64,000 nt of DNA from Paramecium sonneborni. Its lineage: Eukaryota; Ciliophora; Oligohymenophorea; Peniculida; Parameciidae. Of this stretch, positions 52,612 through 63,905 are shown piece by piece. The notes beneath the pieces are model-generated. The model did not search any database and had not been told where the DNA came from. It saw only the letters and a list, made by a program, of their open reading frames with translations. Where the stretch lies: positions 195,312-259,311 of the forward strand of contig CAJJDN010000141.1 in NCBI GenBank assembly GCA_905182985.1. The letters run 5' to 3'. The position numbers and the translations under genes were made by a program. Positions within the stretch are counted from its first letter, which is position 1, and each line of letters begins with the position of its first letter.

Positions 52612-53985
52612 TCACATAACAACTTCATTTAATAATAACCCCTTTAATCTCAAAGTTTATTTCATATTTATTTAAGCTTAATATACGATCTAGAAAATAT
52701 TTTATCTATATTTAATTTTTCCCAAAGAAGAATAAAATATTCTGAATAAATCTTTACACTTTTTCTCTTCTTAAATCATATCATCATTTATGTCATTAGG
52801 TTGCATCTATTAACTCATAAAAGCCTTAATTTTATTTATCACATCAATTTCTTCAGATGTATTGTGTTTTTCATTAATAATCTGTTACAACTTCTTATTA
52901 ACTAATAAATTCAATTATTTAAGGATATTTATTATAAATTATTTATATAAATCTTTTTCTTCTTATTATGAATTTACTTTGATATTAGAATTATCATTAG
53001 AAAAATATATTTCTCTTAATTTTTCAAGTATCTGTAATGATTCTTTTCTTTCAACAATTATTTAATCAGTTAATTAATATATTTAGTTTTATAATTCTGT
53101 TTTATCTTTTGTAAGTTGGGCTTTATCTTAATCTATTCCATTTTAAAATTTTTTATTTACATTTTACAAATTTAAAGATTTGCTTATCAATTCTTAAAAA
53201 TTATCTCTTATCCTTGCAAATAGGACTTTTAAATTTTTAAAACAATCCAGATATTTTTCTAATTTATTTATCATATCTATTAAATAAAAATCTTGATCAT
53301 TTATTCTACTTTTAATTAAACTTAAATAATTTTCTATTTACTAATTTATTTTTGTTATTTAAACAATCATTTCATTAATTAAGTCCATAAAATTACTATA
53401 TTTTTCATGGTAGTTTATATCATCTTCACAATCATATTGTTAAATTTGAATCTATTCAGTTTCTAACAATATGTAATTCATCTTTTTTATAATCTCTTCT
53501 TTAATTTAATTTAACTTGTGAATTTCAGATCTCAATTAATCTTCTAATTAACTTTTTAATGATTCTTTGTTGTTAATCTCTTATTGCTAATCTTATAGAC
53601 ATCTTTCCAAACGTGAAGTTAAATTAGATTTATCATTGCAAAGATCGTTTATTATTTTTTTCTGTTTTACATTATCTTCAACACTCTCTCCCCATTTTTA
53701 TTGCAGAATACCTATTTAATCTTTATAATATTATAATGTTTAGTCATATTAAATCATTGATTATTAATTTGATAAATTATTGATTTATTCTTTTAATTTC
53801 TATATTTCATCCTTATGCCTATTTTTTTATTCTTTATAAACTTCATATGCCCAAATTATGAGGATACGTAAACCATTTTCGGTCAATTTGGAATCTTCAT
53901 TAAAATATAATAGTACTTTTTATTTCTAATTCTATATTTAATATCTTTTCCTCAAGAAATTTTGTTTTAAATTATTTAATGACAT
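52612..53985 (-). CDS. Coiled-coil family protein, copy 2
   Basis: Intronless, 457 residues, starting MSLNNLKQNFLRKRYQIQ and ending LLLNEVVM. It contains the same pre-coil motif as copy 1 (KLTENGLRILIIWAYEVYKE), then a long coiled coil rich in Gln, Lys, Asn and Ile. The first 30 residues are less convincing and an unrecognised intron there is possible. It lies 229 bp upstream of copy 1 on the same strand. Confidence 0.72.
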
Positions 53986-55186
53986 TATATGTCCACATAC
54001 AATCTTATTTATTATTATTTATAATAAATATTATATATAGATTATTACTTATATTATTTTAAAATCAAAATAATTCTACTTAATCCTTTCAATATATTTG
54101 TTATCACCATCATTTTTTATATCAAATCTAAAACTGAATTATGACAATTTATTTTAATATGAAAAAGATAAATAATATAGATCTTATCTGAATTTATTTA
54201 TTTAAGATTATTATTTATCCCTATTAAGATAATTAAAGTGTTTTATTGCAAATTGTTTAATTTATACTAAATTTTTGATTTCATTTTCCATGGCTTACTT
54301 TAACATACCTAATTTAATTATTTAAATTTTCATAAATAATTAATTAATGAATCAAGGCTGAAATAATTTTTTGAAAATTGAATCAATCAAGAAATAAAGC
54401 TGTTGCTCTAGAAAAAGTTATTCTTACAAATCCGTTATATTTTGTATATTGAAATATATATTATTATTCTTCATTCAAATTATAATATTTATTACTAGAT
54501 AGTCTATTCAAATTTGATGATATGTATAAGAAATTCTAATGTATTCACAAGTTATTTAATTGAATTTAGAGATTTTTTGGATAATCTCTTATGATAATAA
54601 TTTTTCTGAATATTATCATAAATGTCTTTATTTATATTAGATTGATCATAATATACTTAAAAAGGCTATATACATATATACAGATTTAAGTTTTTGTGAA
54701 TTTTTATTTACCGTCTAATTTTTGAATTAATAATTGAAGAAGTAAAAGTGAAGAATAAATCCATAGCAAATAATACGGAGAGTAAAAGTAAAGAAAATAA
54801 CACTATTTGACTTGAAAGATTTTAGAATTTGTGTATTTTGAAAAAAAAAATTTAATGGTATGTTAAAAGTTAAAAGTGTATAAATTTTTTTTTAAGAAGT
54901 ATTGAAATAAAAATAAATAAATTTAATAAGTCTTATAATGAGAGTGATTATGAAGTTATAATAAAATTAATGAATATGATTCATGATTGATTTTTAGAAT
55001 AATAAAATGATATAAAAAAATTTATGACAATGTTTTGAATTATGATTATGTGATTAAATAAATAAAATAAATTGAATGGTTGTAAATGTATGGATAATTA
55101 ACGATCGAATATTTTAATTAAAATTATAGTTTATAGGTGAGAATTTTTTAATTAATTATTCCACACATTAAAATAAATTAAAAAAA
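53986..55186. other. Intergenic, 1.2 kb, divergent promoters
   Basis: No gene seen on either strand. It must hold the promoter of the nucleolin-like gene on the right, whose last 450 bp are AT-rich with runs of A on the plus strand. Confidence 0.5.
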
Positions 55187-56967
55187 ATGTCTAAATTCAC
55201 AAAACCAGCATAAGGAGCAAATAAGCTCGTAAAATCAAACTAAGGAGCTGCAATAAAAAAGTAAGAGTCCGATTCTGATGAATTGAGTGACGTTCCTCCT
55301 CCTCCAAAAAAGCAATAATAAAAAGTTCAAGTAGGAACAAAAATAGCTGGAAAAGCACCATAAGTAGATTCAGATGAATAAGATGAGCCAGTTAAGTTGG
55401 TTTAGACAGTGAAAAAGGGTAGTTTTGATGCAACAAAGCCAAACACCACAAATTAAAATGTAGGTAAGTAAGGATAAAAGAAGCCTGTTAAATAATAGGA
55501 TTCTGATGATGATTCAGATGATGTTCCAACCCCTCCAAAGAAAGTAACAGGTCCTGTAAAGACAGTAGCTAAGCCAGTTGTATAAGGCAAGGCTCCAGTT
55601 AAATAATAAGTTTAATAAGAAGAATCAGATGAAGAATCTGATGATGTTCCACCACCTCCAAAGAAAGGAGCAGTAGTGGCAACAAAACCAGTAGCTAAGC
55701 CAGCTGTTTAAGCTAAGGCACCAGTTAAACAATAAGTTTAATAAGAAGATTCCGATGAAGATTCAGATGATGATGTTCCACCTCCACCTAAGAAAGGAGC
55801 AGTTGTAGCTACAAAGCCAGTAGCTAAACCAGCTGTTTAAACTAAGGCACCAGTTAAACCTTAAGTTTAATAAGAAGAATCTGATGAAGAATCTGATGAT
55901 GATGTTCCACCACCTCCAAAGAAAGGAGCAGTAGTGGCAACAAAACCAGTTGCTAAACCAGCTGTTTAAACTAAGGCACCAGTTAAACAATAAGTTTAAT
56001 AAGAAGATTCTGATGAAGACTCTGATGATGTTCCTCCTCCACCAAAGAAATAAGTTTAATAAACTAAGGCTCCATAAAAGACATAATAGATTGAATAAGA
56101 AGATGAAGATGAAGATGATGTTCCTTAACCACCAAAAGGAAAATAATAATAATAATAATAACCATAAAAATAAGGTTAATAAGCTTAATAAGGATAATAA
56201 GATCACGAAGTATTTGTAAAGGGATTATCATTTGATGCAACAGAATAAGATATTAAAGAATTCTTTGGTGAATGTGGATCAATAAATAGTGTAAATTTAT
56301 TGAAAGGACCAAATGGAAATTCAAAAGGAATTGCATTTGTTAGATTTTCTACAGAAGATGCTTAAAGTGCTGCAGTAGAATATAGTGGTTCAGAACATAT
56401 GGGTAGAACAATAGTAGTTGAGAAGACAAAACCAAGAGATTAAAGACCATAATAAGGTGGTTAATAAGGAGGTTCAGGTGAGAGTACAACTTGTTTTATT
56501 GGAAATTTGAGTTTTTATGCTACTGAAGATTCTTTATATCCAGTTTTTGAAGACTGTGGAAAGATTAAGGAAGTGAGAATAGCAAAAGATGCAGAAGGAA
56601 AAGTATTATATTAAAATAAATATTATAGTCAAGAGGATTTGGATATGTAGAATTCTTTGATAATGGTTCAGCTTAGAAAGGATTGTCAAAAACAGGAACA
56701 GATGTTGAAGGTAGAGCAATTAGAGTAGATCTTGCAAATTCCTCATAAAGAAGTGGTGGTGGAAATAGAGGTGATAGAGGAGGTTTTGGAAATAGAGGTG
56801 GATTTGGTGATAGAGGTGGTTTCGGAGGAAGAGGCCGTGGTGGTGATAGAGGAGGTAGAGGATTCTCTAGAGGAGGTAGAGGAAGAGGTGGAAATTTAGA
56901 TGCTAATGATATTGCTGCTAAAAAAGGAACTATTGCTGGATTTGCTGGAAAGAAAATGGCTCTATGA
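55187..56967 (+). CDS. Nucleolin-like protein (acidic repeats, two RRMs, RGG tail)
   Basis: A 584-residue protein. Residues about 25-330 are tandem units that alternate an acidic block (EESDEESDD), a Pro/Lys block (VPPPPKKG) and a basic/Ala stretch (VVATKPVAKPAVQAKAPVK). RRM1 is at about 340-415 (HEVFVKGLSFDATEQDIKEF, with GIAFVRF) and RRM2 at about 433-505 (TTCFIGNLSFYATEDSLYPV, with RGFGYVEF). A Gly/Arg tail with RGG-type repeats follows from about 515. This is the architecture of nucleolin and of the Tetrahymena nucleolar phosphoprotein Nopp52: rRNA processing and rDNA chromatin in the nucleolus, with the Ser-Asp/Glu blocks as casein kinase 2 sites. One 26-nt intron (56603-56628, TAG) in RRM2. 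Confidence 0.92.
55661..56047 (+). repeat. 129-bp tandem repeat in the nucleolin-like gene
   Basis: Three near-identical 129-bp units (43 codons each), starting at about 55661, 55790 and 55919, with weaker units on both sides. Within units changes are mostly at third codon positions (GAA/GAT-type swaps and synonymous Pro and Ala codons), so the protein sequence is conserved and the array is under selection or recently homogenised. Confidence 0.85.
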
Positions 56968-57068
56968 TATTATTATCAATCATAAATGTTTAAAAATCTT
57001 ATTTTTTCATTTCTTTTTATATATATTATATATATTATCAATAGACTTATATAATATATAATATTTAA

Positions 57069-59096
57069 ATGAATTATATTTTGAAATTCTTCTAAAAAGA
57101 ACAACCTAAACCAACTGAACCCTTGTTTTTTTAAAAAATGAATGAAAAAATACAAGAATTTTAAACTATGTTAAATATTATACCTGATGGTGTCCCTCAA
57201 GCTTAATATGCTACAGAAATTATTTAACAAATTAATTCTTCTATCAAAGATTTAACCAATTACATTCAATCAAATTAATTCTATGTTACCATTCATTATT
57301 ATTTTATAGATTATTTTCTTAGGTACTACATCTGCAGGCAAAAGTACATTCATTAATTCACTTCTTGGTTAATAAATCTTACCTTCCAGAAATTAAGAAT
57401 GCACTTAAACTATGATTTTCATTTCATATAATGAAAAAATTGTTATTAATGGTAATGTTTATGGATCTCTCGCATAAGCTTAATAAACACTCTTTGAAAT
57501 GTAGAAAAATAACAATTAATAAATATAAGAATTTGAAACTATCAATCTTTAAGTTCCCTCTCTATTTCATTAATAACTACCTCCTGATCTCAGAAACAAA
57601 ATTATTTTTGTTGATACGTATACTTAAACATTTATTTATTTATTTCTAGACCAGGTATCAAAATCAGCGAATATAAATCTTATGAAACCCATTTCTAATT
57701 TATCAATGATAAATTATTAAGTAATACTCATCGAATTAATCTATGGATTTGCAATTACACCACTTTTGATAATGATAAAGAATTTTAAAACCAAATAATT
57801 AAATTTTTTTCACCTTAACTTTAATCATCCAGATAAGTTTAAAGAAATAGTTATTTATAGAGTATTATCATTGAAGACTATTCAGTCTAATAGCAATAAT
57901 AATTATTGACCAGTTATAACCCTATTATTGATAGCAATGCACCATTATTTAGTGCTTTCAAACCTCAACTTGCAGCATTGTTCTTTATCATTAATAAGTT
58001 TGATGAAAAGAAAGGATCTGAAGATAAAAATATTGATGTTATTTTAAAAGAAATAAGTGATAAAATTGGAAATTAAAATAAAATATTTAAGATATCTGCT
58101 TTGAGAGCTATGAGATATAGAATACTAAATTATGGAAATAAACAAGCTATTGATAAATTTATTGAATCCTATTATTAAGATTATAAAGATGTCGAATGTT
58201 TTTTGTCTTTGGATGATTGTAGAAAATATTGTGATCAAAAAATAAAGAACAACCCAAATCTATTATAAAATCAGGATTATGAAGAATTCAATAAATAATT
58301 AATTTAATCCATTTAAAAAGAAATATGTGAAACATTTTATGGAGATATTTATGTTTAAACAACATACTCTTTAGTTTTTCTAGATTTAATTATGAATTGT
58401 TCATAAATTATGTTGGACTAATAATAATTTGAAAATTTGTCATATCTGATTAATAAATTTATCAATCTATAAATTACAAATTATAGTGATTATTTATCTA
58501 ATTTAAAAGAATGTGCTTTAAAGTCAATTAAAATGAATTTAGACTATTATAGAAAATCATAAATTGAAGATCGTTAAATGCTTATAATTTCAGCCTGTAA
58601 ATCAACTTTACCTATATTGATTGAATTCGAGACCAAAATATTAGAATTGAATGATTAAATTAAAGATGTAATCATAAAAAAATTGTAATCAATTTTTCCA
58701 CAATAAAAGAAAAATGATATATTTGAAAGCGTTTAAATTATTGGATAAAAGGATGTACCTATAGTTGAAGGTTGTCTATAATTATTTAAAATTTTAAGTG
58801 ATAACAAAATATTAGAGATATCTAAATCAAGTTTTGAATAGTATTCTGAAAGTATTTAAAAAACAATGGGAGTTAGAATTAACCCAATTTAATAGCAAGT
58901 TGGGATAATTTCAACAGGACTTTCGATTGTTACATTCTTAGGAAAAAGATTCGCATTATAAACTTTGGCCTATTGTCCAATCTTTGCAGCAATAGGATTG
59001 GGATTAATGTCATTTGATTTAAACTTTTTATTTGGTAAATCATGGTACTCAGAAAACATAGTTATATCTAGGTTGAATGTAAAAATATATTTATGA
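57069..59096 (+). CDS. Dynamin-superfamily GTPase, membrane-anchored
   Basis: A 656-residue protein. GTPase motifs: G1 GTTSAGKST (77-85), a threonine in the switch region (ECTQTMIF), G3 DTPG, and G4 INKFDEKKG. Sequence around them is like the dynamin/mitofusin/GBP-type large GTPases that remodel membranes. The C-terminal region has two hydrophobic segments near residues 600-650 (GIISTGLSIVTFLGKRF, FAAIGLGLMSFDLNFLFG), which suggests a membrane hairpin as in mitofusin or atlastin-like proteins. Introns at 57285-57309 (25 nt, starts GTTACC) and 57618-57649 (32 nt), the second inside the codon for the Thr of DTPG. The exact family is not decided. Confidence 0.85.
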
Positions 59097-59250
59097 TAAT
59101 ATTTAGCAATGGGAATCTTAATTGATTCAGTAAATTGAAGAGTAGAAAAATAATTATTGTAAAATTAATAAGCAAACATTGTTAAATATAAAAAATTTAT
59201 TAAGCTCCCTAATAAGTTGATTATTAATTTATTTAATGTAAGTATAATTA

Positions 59251-59915
59251 TCACAACTTTTATAATTTATCAATTGATTTATGTAAGTATTAATTAATAT
59301 TTTTTAAGCGAGAAATTTCTAACTTTTAAGAATCAATAGTTTCTTTCTAGTCCTTAAACTTTATTTCATATTCTTTAATCTTTTGTTACAATAATTTTCT
59401 TTCTTCTAAGAAGTTTAAGTGATCATCCAATATCTGTAATTGTTTCCTTATTATATTCTGTTTCTTGTTATCTTCATTATTCTATAAATTTTATTAGTTA
59501 TTTGATAAATTCAACCTATTGATAATTTAAAGACTTACATGTTCTTGAGTCTTAAGATTTCTTCATCCTTTTCTTATTTGTCTTCTTCCAAGGTAATTAA
59601 TGCTGATTCGTATATTTTAATTTTGTTTTCTAAAATTTACTCTCTCTCACTAATCTATATTTTCTCATCAACTTCATCTTAAACGTTTAATTCTTCCTCT
59701 TCCTTTTCTTAATGTTAGTTCTACTATTGAAATTCAGCAGAAAAACTAAAACGATTTTCTTCCTATGGATTCTATAGTTATCTCAAACTCTAATTAATTA
59801 ACTTATTTAGACTCCTACTAGATTTAGATAATTCATCATGCATATCTAAAAGTCTAGTATAAATATCTCCTTAACTGAATGATGAGGATCTATGATTAAA
59901 TTTCATTGCATTCAT
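59251..59915 (-). CDS. Small coiled-coil protein
   Basis: A 213-residue protein with one 23-nt intron (59516-59538, TAG). Starts MNAMKFNHRSSSFSQGD, then a coiled coil over most of the length (EQILENKIKIYESALITLEE, NIIRKQLQILDDHLNFLEE). No domain recognised. The start lies 26 bp after the TGA of the next gene upstream. Confidence 0.7.
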
Positions 59916-59941
59916 GAAATAGAGAATTATAATTATATTAA

Positions 59942-60503
59942 TCAAAGTTGTTTTTCACTCCTCTTCTCAAAACTCTCCAACCATTATTTATATTTCTATT
60001 ACATTTGTACAAAATAGAAATGTGCTTCCTCTATACTTTCCTCTTCCAGTTCTTATGTTTTTTTCGAGATGTATGCAGTTTAAGAAGATGGAGTGATATT
60101 TATCAATTTTCTTTTTGCTTATTAAGTATTTTTTTAAACTGATATTTCATCATCAGTTCCTAGTTAATGATAGAATGACTCCAATACTGTGATTCTTGTT
60201 TTACGAGCATAGGTTTCTTAAATATTCAATTGTTTTCTTATTTCATCAGGCTTTCCTGGAGTTAGAAATCTTGTATTTTTCAATTTAAATGATGGACTTT
60301 ATCTTAAATTATTTACATCTTATTATTTTATCTAAAAATTCTTTATTTTTAAAGTTTACCAACAATTTCTCTTCAGCAGAACTTTGTATAATCATTTTCG
60401 GAGTTTGAAAACTACTATTATTTTCTAATCTTCCACATTTTATAGCACTTCCACCTCTCCGATTGCTTTGAAAATATGGATTTACTCTTGTACCTATTTA
60501 CAT
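59942..60503 (-). CDS. Unknown basic protein
   Basis: A 177-residue protein with one 28-nt intron (60332-60359, TAG). Starts MQIGTRVNPYFQSNRRGG, followed by a Ser/Gln-rich region and a helical, basic C-terminal half (ESFYHQLGTDDEIS, KKTQELEEESIEEAHF). Not recognised. Confidence 0.65.
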
Positions 60504-61165
60504 TATTATTAATAAATTAAATATACTTGTAGTTAACTATATAATTATCTAATATATTTATCAATTATGCTAAGAAGTAGTTTTTATATTTTCTAATAAA
60601 ATCTTCTATGTAACAAAATCTAATTGATTGATTATAGAATATGCAAATGATTATGTAATAATATAAATCCTTTTTAATTTAATAAATCTATGTTTAAAAG
60701 TTGCAGAGAAAATCAAAGAGATAGAATCATTTTAACATTCAAAAAAATTATGTTAGTGAATTAATTGTTAAGGTATAATAGTAGAAAATGGATATAACAC
60801 ATTTTAAATTGCTAATATATTAAAAAGGAGTTTGTGGACAAAGATTGTTAGTGATAAAAATTATCAATATCAAAGAAAAGAGTAAAAGAAGAATTTGTAA
60901 GAGCAGAGAGAGTTATATTAAAATGTATTACTCTAATACTTTCAAAACAAATCTGGTGTATGTTTTTTAGATTAAATTAAATTTCATTCCTAACAGTTTA
61001 AGAACTCTTTTTCTATTGACTCAAATTTAGTAATATTTGATATTTGAGATTGTGGATGAGGAAATAACAAATTATGTGATTGTTTTAGTAAAAGTTAAAA
61101 TTGAAACTATTATAGTTAATTAGTTTATTTAAGAATTATTAATTTTATAAACAAATTAGTTAAAA
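60504..61165. other. Intergenic, 662 bp, nothing seen
   Basis: AT-rich and without a supported gene; it separates the start of the 59942-60503 gene from the 3' end of INO1. Confidence 0.5.
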
Positions 61166-62701
61166 TCATTATTAGAATCTACTAGCACCATATCTAACTT
61201 CCAATCTCAAATTATCATCAATTGTTAATCCAGCACATACTTTAACTAGATTTTCAAGCATTGCTCTTTGTCTTGATAAAGAGTTAATAGTAGTGATTCC
61301 ACTTTCTGATTTAGGAGCTTTCATCAAATAACTTAACCAAGATAAGACTGTGTCAAATCTTTAGAATTCTGAGGTATCTTTAGAGAATTGAATTCTCTCA
61401 AACAATTCACATAATAATAATAAATCCATAATCAATGGAGCTGCCAATAATGAATCTTCACAAACATTGTAAACTGCAAAGGTTTATCTTCCTCCTAAGA
61501 AGATTTCAGCAATATATTCATCCATAGCTTTTTTGCTATCACCTGTTTCAGGACAGTATTTTATGACAATTGTATGATCAATATTTAATTCTTCCTCTGT
61601 TGGATATAACACTTTATTTGATTCTAAAATGTCATCAACACAAGTCTTCTTACTTCTTTCTTTACTTTTGAAACATGATTCTTATGATAAATTCTTACCA
61701 TCATTATTACCTAAATGGTTATATGAAATGATGGCTTTTGGTTTAATACCAGCACCAACTAGATATTCAACTAAACATGTCTTGAATTTAGTTTATCCAG
61801 TTTTGAAATCATCACCAGCAACAAAGACTCCAGCTTTTTCTGCTAATTCAATAACTCCAGGAACAATAGTATTTTATGGTGATCCATTAATGAATGAGCA
61901 TCCTTCTAAACAAGCAGCACATGCAAAGATTGTTGATGCACTAATTTCAGGATGACTTGATTCAATAGATTTCAATAATTTTTCAGCAGTTCCATGAACA
62001 TTTGGATCTTCAACACAAAATCTTTCAGTATTTGCAGTCCATAATAGAATGACTTTATCTAAATTGTTTTATTATTTAAAATCTGCAATATTTTTTCTAA
62101 TAACATTAAGATGTTCTAATTTATTATTTCCTGGGATGACATTATCAGCTCTGTCATTTTAATTAGCTGCTATGAAATCTGGATAATAAATAGAAGGTAA
62201 TGGAACCAACTTTTCCAAATATGGTCTTAATTTTTATTACAAATCATATTCAACAACTTATGCTCTATTCATGGCATCAGCTAAATTCATTGAACTGATA
62301 TCCCATCCTCCAAATACTATATCACATGGATTGACCATAGGTAAAACATCTTTGAAGGGTACAAATACTTCTTCAGTATTACATGTTCCAATCTTTATGA
62401 CACTACTTTATGTGAGTGAACCATAGAAGTTTGGTTAATGAGTTCCTCTTTTGCTATTCCATGTAATATTGAATTTATTAGCCAATACACCACCAGTAAG
62501 TGTTGTTCCATTGTTACCTCCCCATCCTACTAACATAACACCTAATTTTGGAATTCTTGTGTCAGTCTTGAATTTGAAATTTGTAATCTATGGTTTTGCT
62601 ATGTACTTATCTCCATTCTTTTCAATGTTAGTTGATTTGTAATCATAGTTGGAAATTAAGAAGTGATCATCTTATTGTGTTGTGGTTGATTAAACTTTCA
62701 T
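61166..62701 (-). CDS. INO1: Inositol-3-phosphate synthase (myo-inositol-1-phosphate synthase)
   Basis: Intronless, 511 residues, full length. Family motifs: [19 protein letters not shown] (NAD-binding, around 58-76), [19 protein letters not shown], then [36 protein letters not shown] and [14 protein letters not shown]. The enzyme makes 1L-myo-inositol 3-phosphate from glucose 6-phosphate with NAD+, the committed step for inositol lipids and inositol phosphates. The start gives the normal N-terminus. Upstream there is a 36-bp palindrome and clustered GCG motifs, unusual in this AT-rich region and possibly regulatory. Confidence 0.97.
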
Positions 62702-63058
62702 TGATTGAATTAATTATTAACTTAATAAATACAAATTAGTATTTGTAAACATTAGAGTGCGCATAAATTTTTGAAAAAATTAACAAATGCGTCTTAATTA
62801 AAAAGAAGTGCGCACTTCTTTTTAATTAAAAATAATTTAATTAATTATGAATGCGTATATAATATATTCATTAAATATTATATATTAATTAATTTTAAAT
62901 TATTTTATTTGAACAAATTAGTATAATAGTTTGGAGAAAAACTTTATATTATTAAGAAAAATGTAAAAATTTTGGATATAATTGATAAAAAGGAGAATAT
63001 AATAATAAATTGTAATATGATATTTATAATAATAAAAGGGGTGGTATGTTTAAGTAAA
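62702..63058. other. Intergenic region containing the palindrome
   Basis: 357 bp, AT-rich with clustered GCG motifs in its left part. No gene seen. Confidence 0.5.
62794..62829. promoter_or_regulatory. 36-bp perfect palindrome upstream of INO1
   Basis: A perfect inverted repeat with no spacer, centred on GTGCGCAC (62808-62815) and flanked on each side by the AAAAAGAAG / CTTCTTTTT arms and TTAATTAA. It lies 93 to 128 bp upstream of the INO1 start. GCG-containing words also occur nearby (GTGCGCAT at 62756, ATGCGT at 62788 and 62853). A dimer-binding operator is a plausible reading; a DNA hairpin is another. Confidence 0.6.
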
Positions 63059-63867
63059 TCATGAATGTGTAAGAATTAACTCAGCCTAATATTTGGCAAT
63101 TTGATTAAGTAGAATTTAAGATGTGGATATTTTTTTAATATTTTTTTGATGATATGCCTTAAGACAGAGATTTAATTTGATGGTAAGCAAGGTTCTTTTG
63201 TCAAGACATAATTGATGATCAAGTAGAGAATCTAATTGAGTAATATCATGGGTATTAATGGTTATAACTGAATTTTTGGAAGTTCTAAAATTGAATTAAT
63301 AGAGACATGGATGTGATATTATTTTTAATGGTTTGTGTATTTGTACTTCTTCTTCATGTGAGTTAGCTTTAGTAGTAATCATGGATTATGGGGGTGATAC
63401 TTCAAATTGTTTAATTACTTATGAAGATGGGGGAGATTATTAGATAAACTTCTTAAATTTGATAGTCAGGGCAGCTTTTAGAATTTAATTAAGTATGTTT
63501 AGGATACGTAATACTCTTAAAAGAAATGTAGCAGCCTATATAGTATCAGTGTTTGTAATAATGTCTAAGATAACTAAGAGATCGAAGAACATAAAGCACC
63601 CGTATATAAATTGAAGTGGATCTTGGAAATTACTAAAGTATTTATAAATATCGGGAGTAAGCAGTGAGGCTACTACATATCTCACCTAGCTAAGGTACAC
63701 CATTATACCTAGGTGTCTGAGTAATTATTGTACTCACGAATGAGTGACAATCTCAATACTCCCTAAGCTGGCAATTTTTAAGGCAACCTCTATCTATCTA
63801 ACAAAAGAACATTCAGAGTCAGTTCTATACTTTCCCAAATTAATTCACCCAAGTTCCCTTCTATCAT
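63059..63867 (-). CDS. Membrane protein with two hydrophobic segments, possibly channel-like
   Basis: A 261-residue protein with one 23-nt intron (63686-63708, GTATAA...TAG). Residues about 76-97 (FIYGCFMFFDLLVILDII) and 103-125 (TFLLRVLRILNILNQILK) are hydrophobic, the second with arginines at a three-residue step, which recalls the S3-S4 segments of voltage sensors such as Hv1 or K+ channels. The rest is soluble, with Pro/Gln and His-rich stretches. The resemblance is short and does not include the other segments of such a channel, so this is a hint only. It starts 38 bp after the rhomboid stop. Confidence 0.55.
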
Positions 63868-63905
63868 AGATCCGTTTTAATATATTAATGAATTTATATA
63901 AATTA

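Noticed and set aside
55763..56206. Minus-strand frame of 147 residues rich in Leu, Trp and Phe.
   Set aside because: It is the complement of the repeated acidic region of the nucleolin-like gene; the plus strand is clearly the coding one.
61629..61955. Plus-strand frame of 108 residues.
   Set aside because: Antisense to INO1, which is complete and well conserved on the minus strand.
63653..63763. Structured non-coding RNA with a closing stem GGGAGTA/TACTCCC and several hairpins.
   Set aside because: The segment is inside a minus-strand gene whose frame, with one 23-nt intron at 63686-63708, reads cleanly on both sides; the pairings are probably chance.
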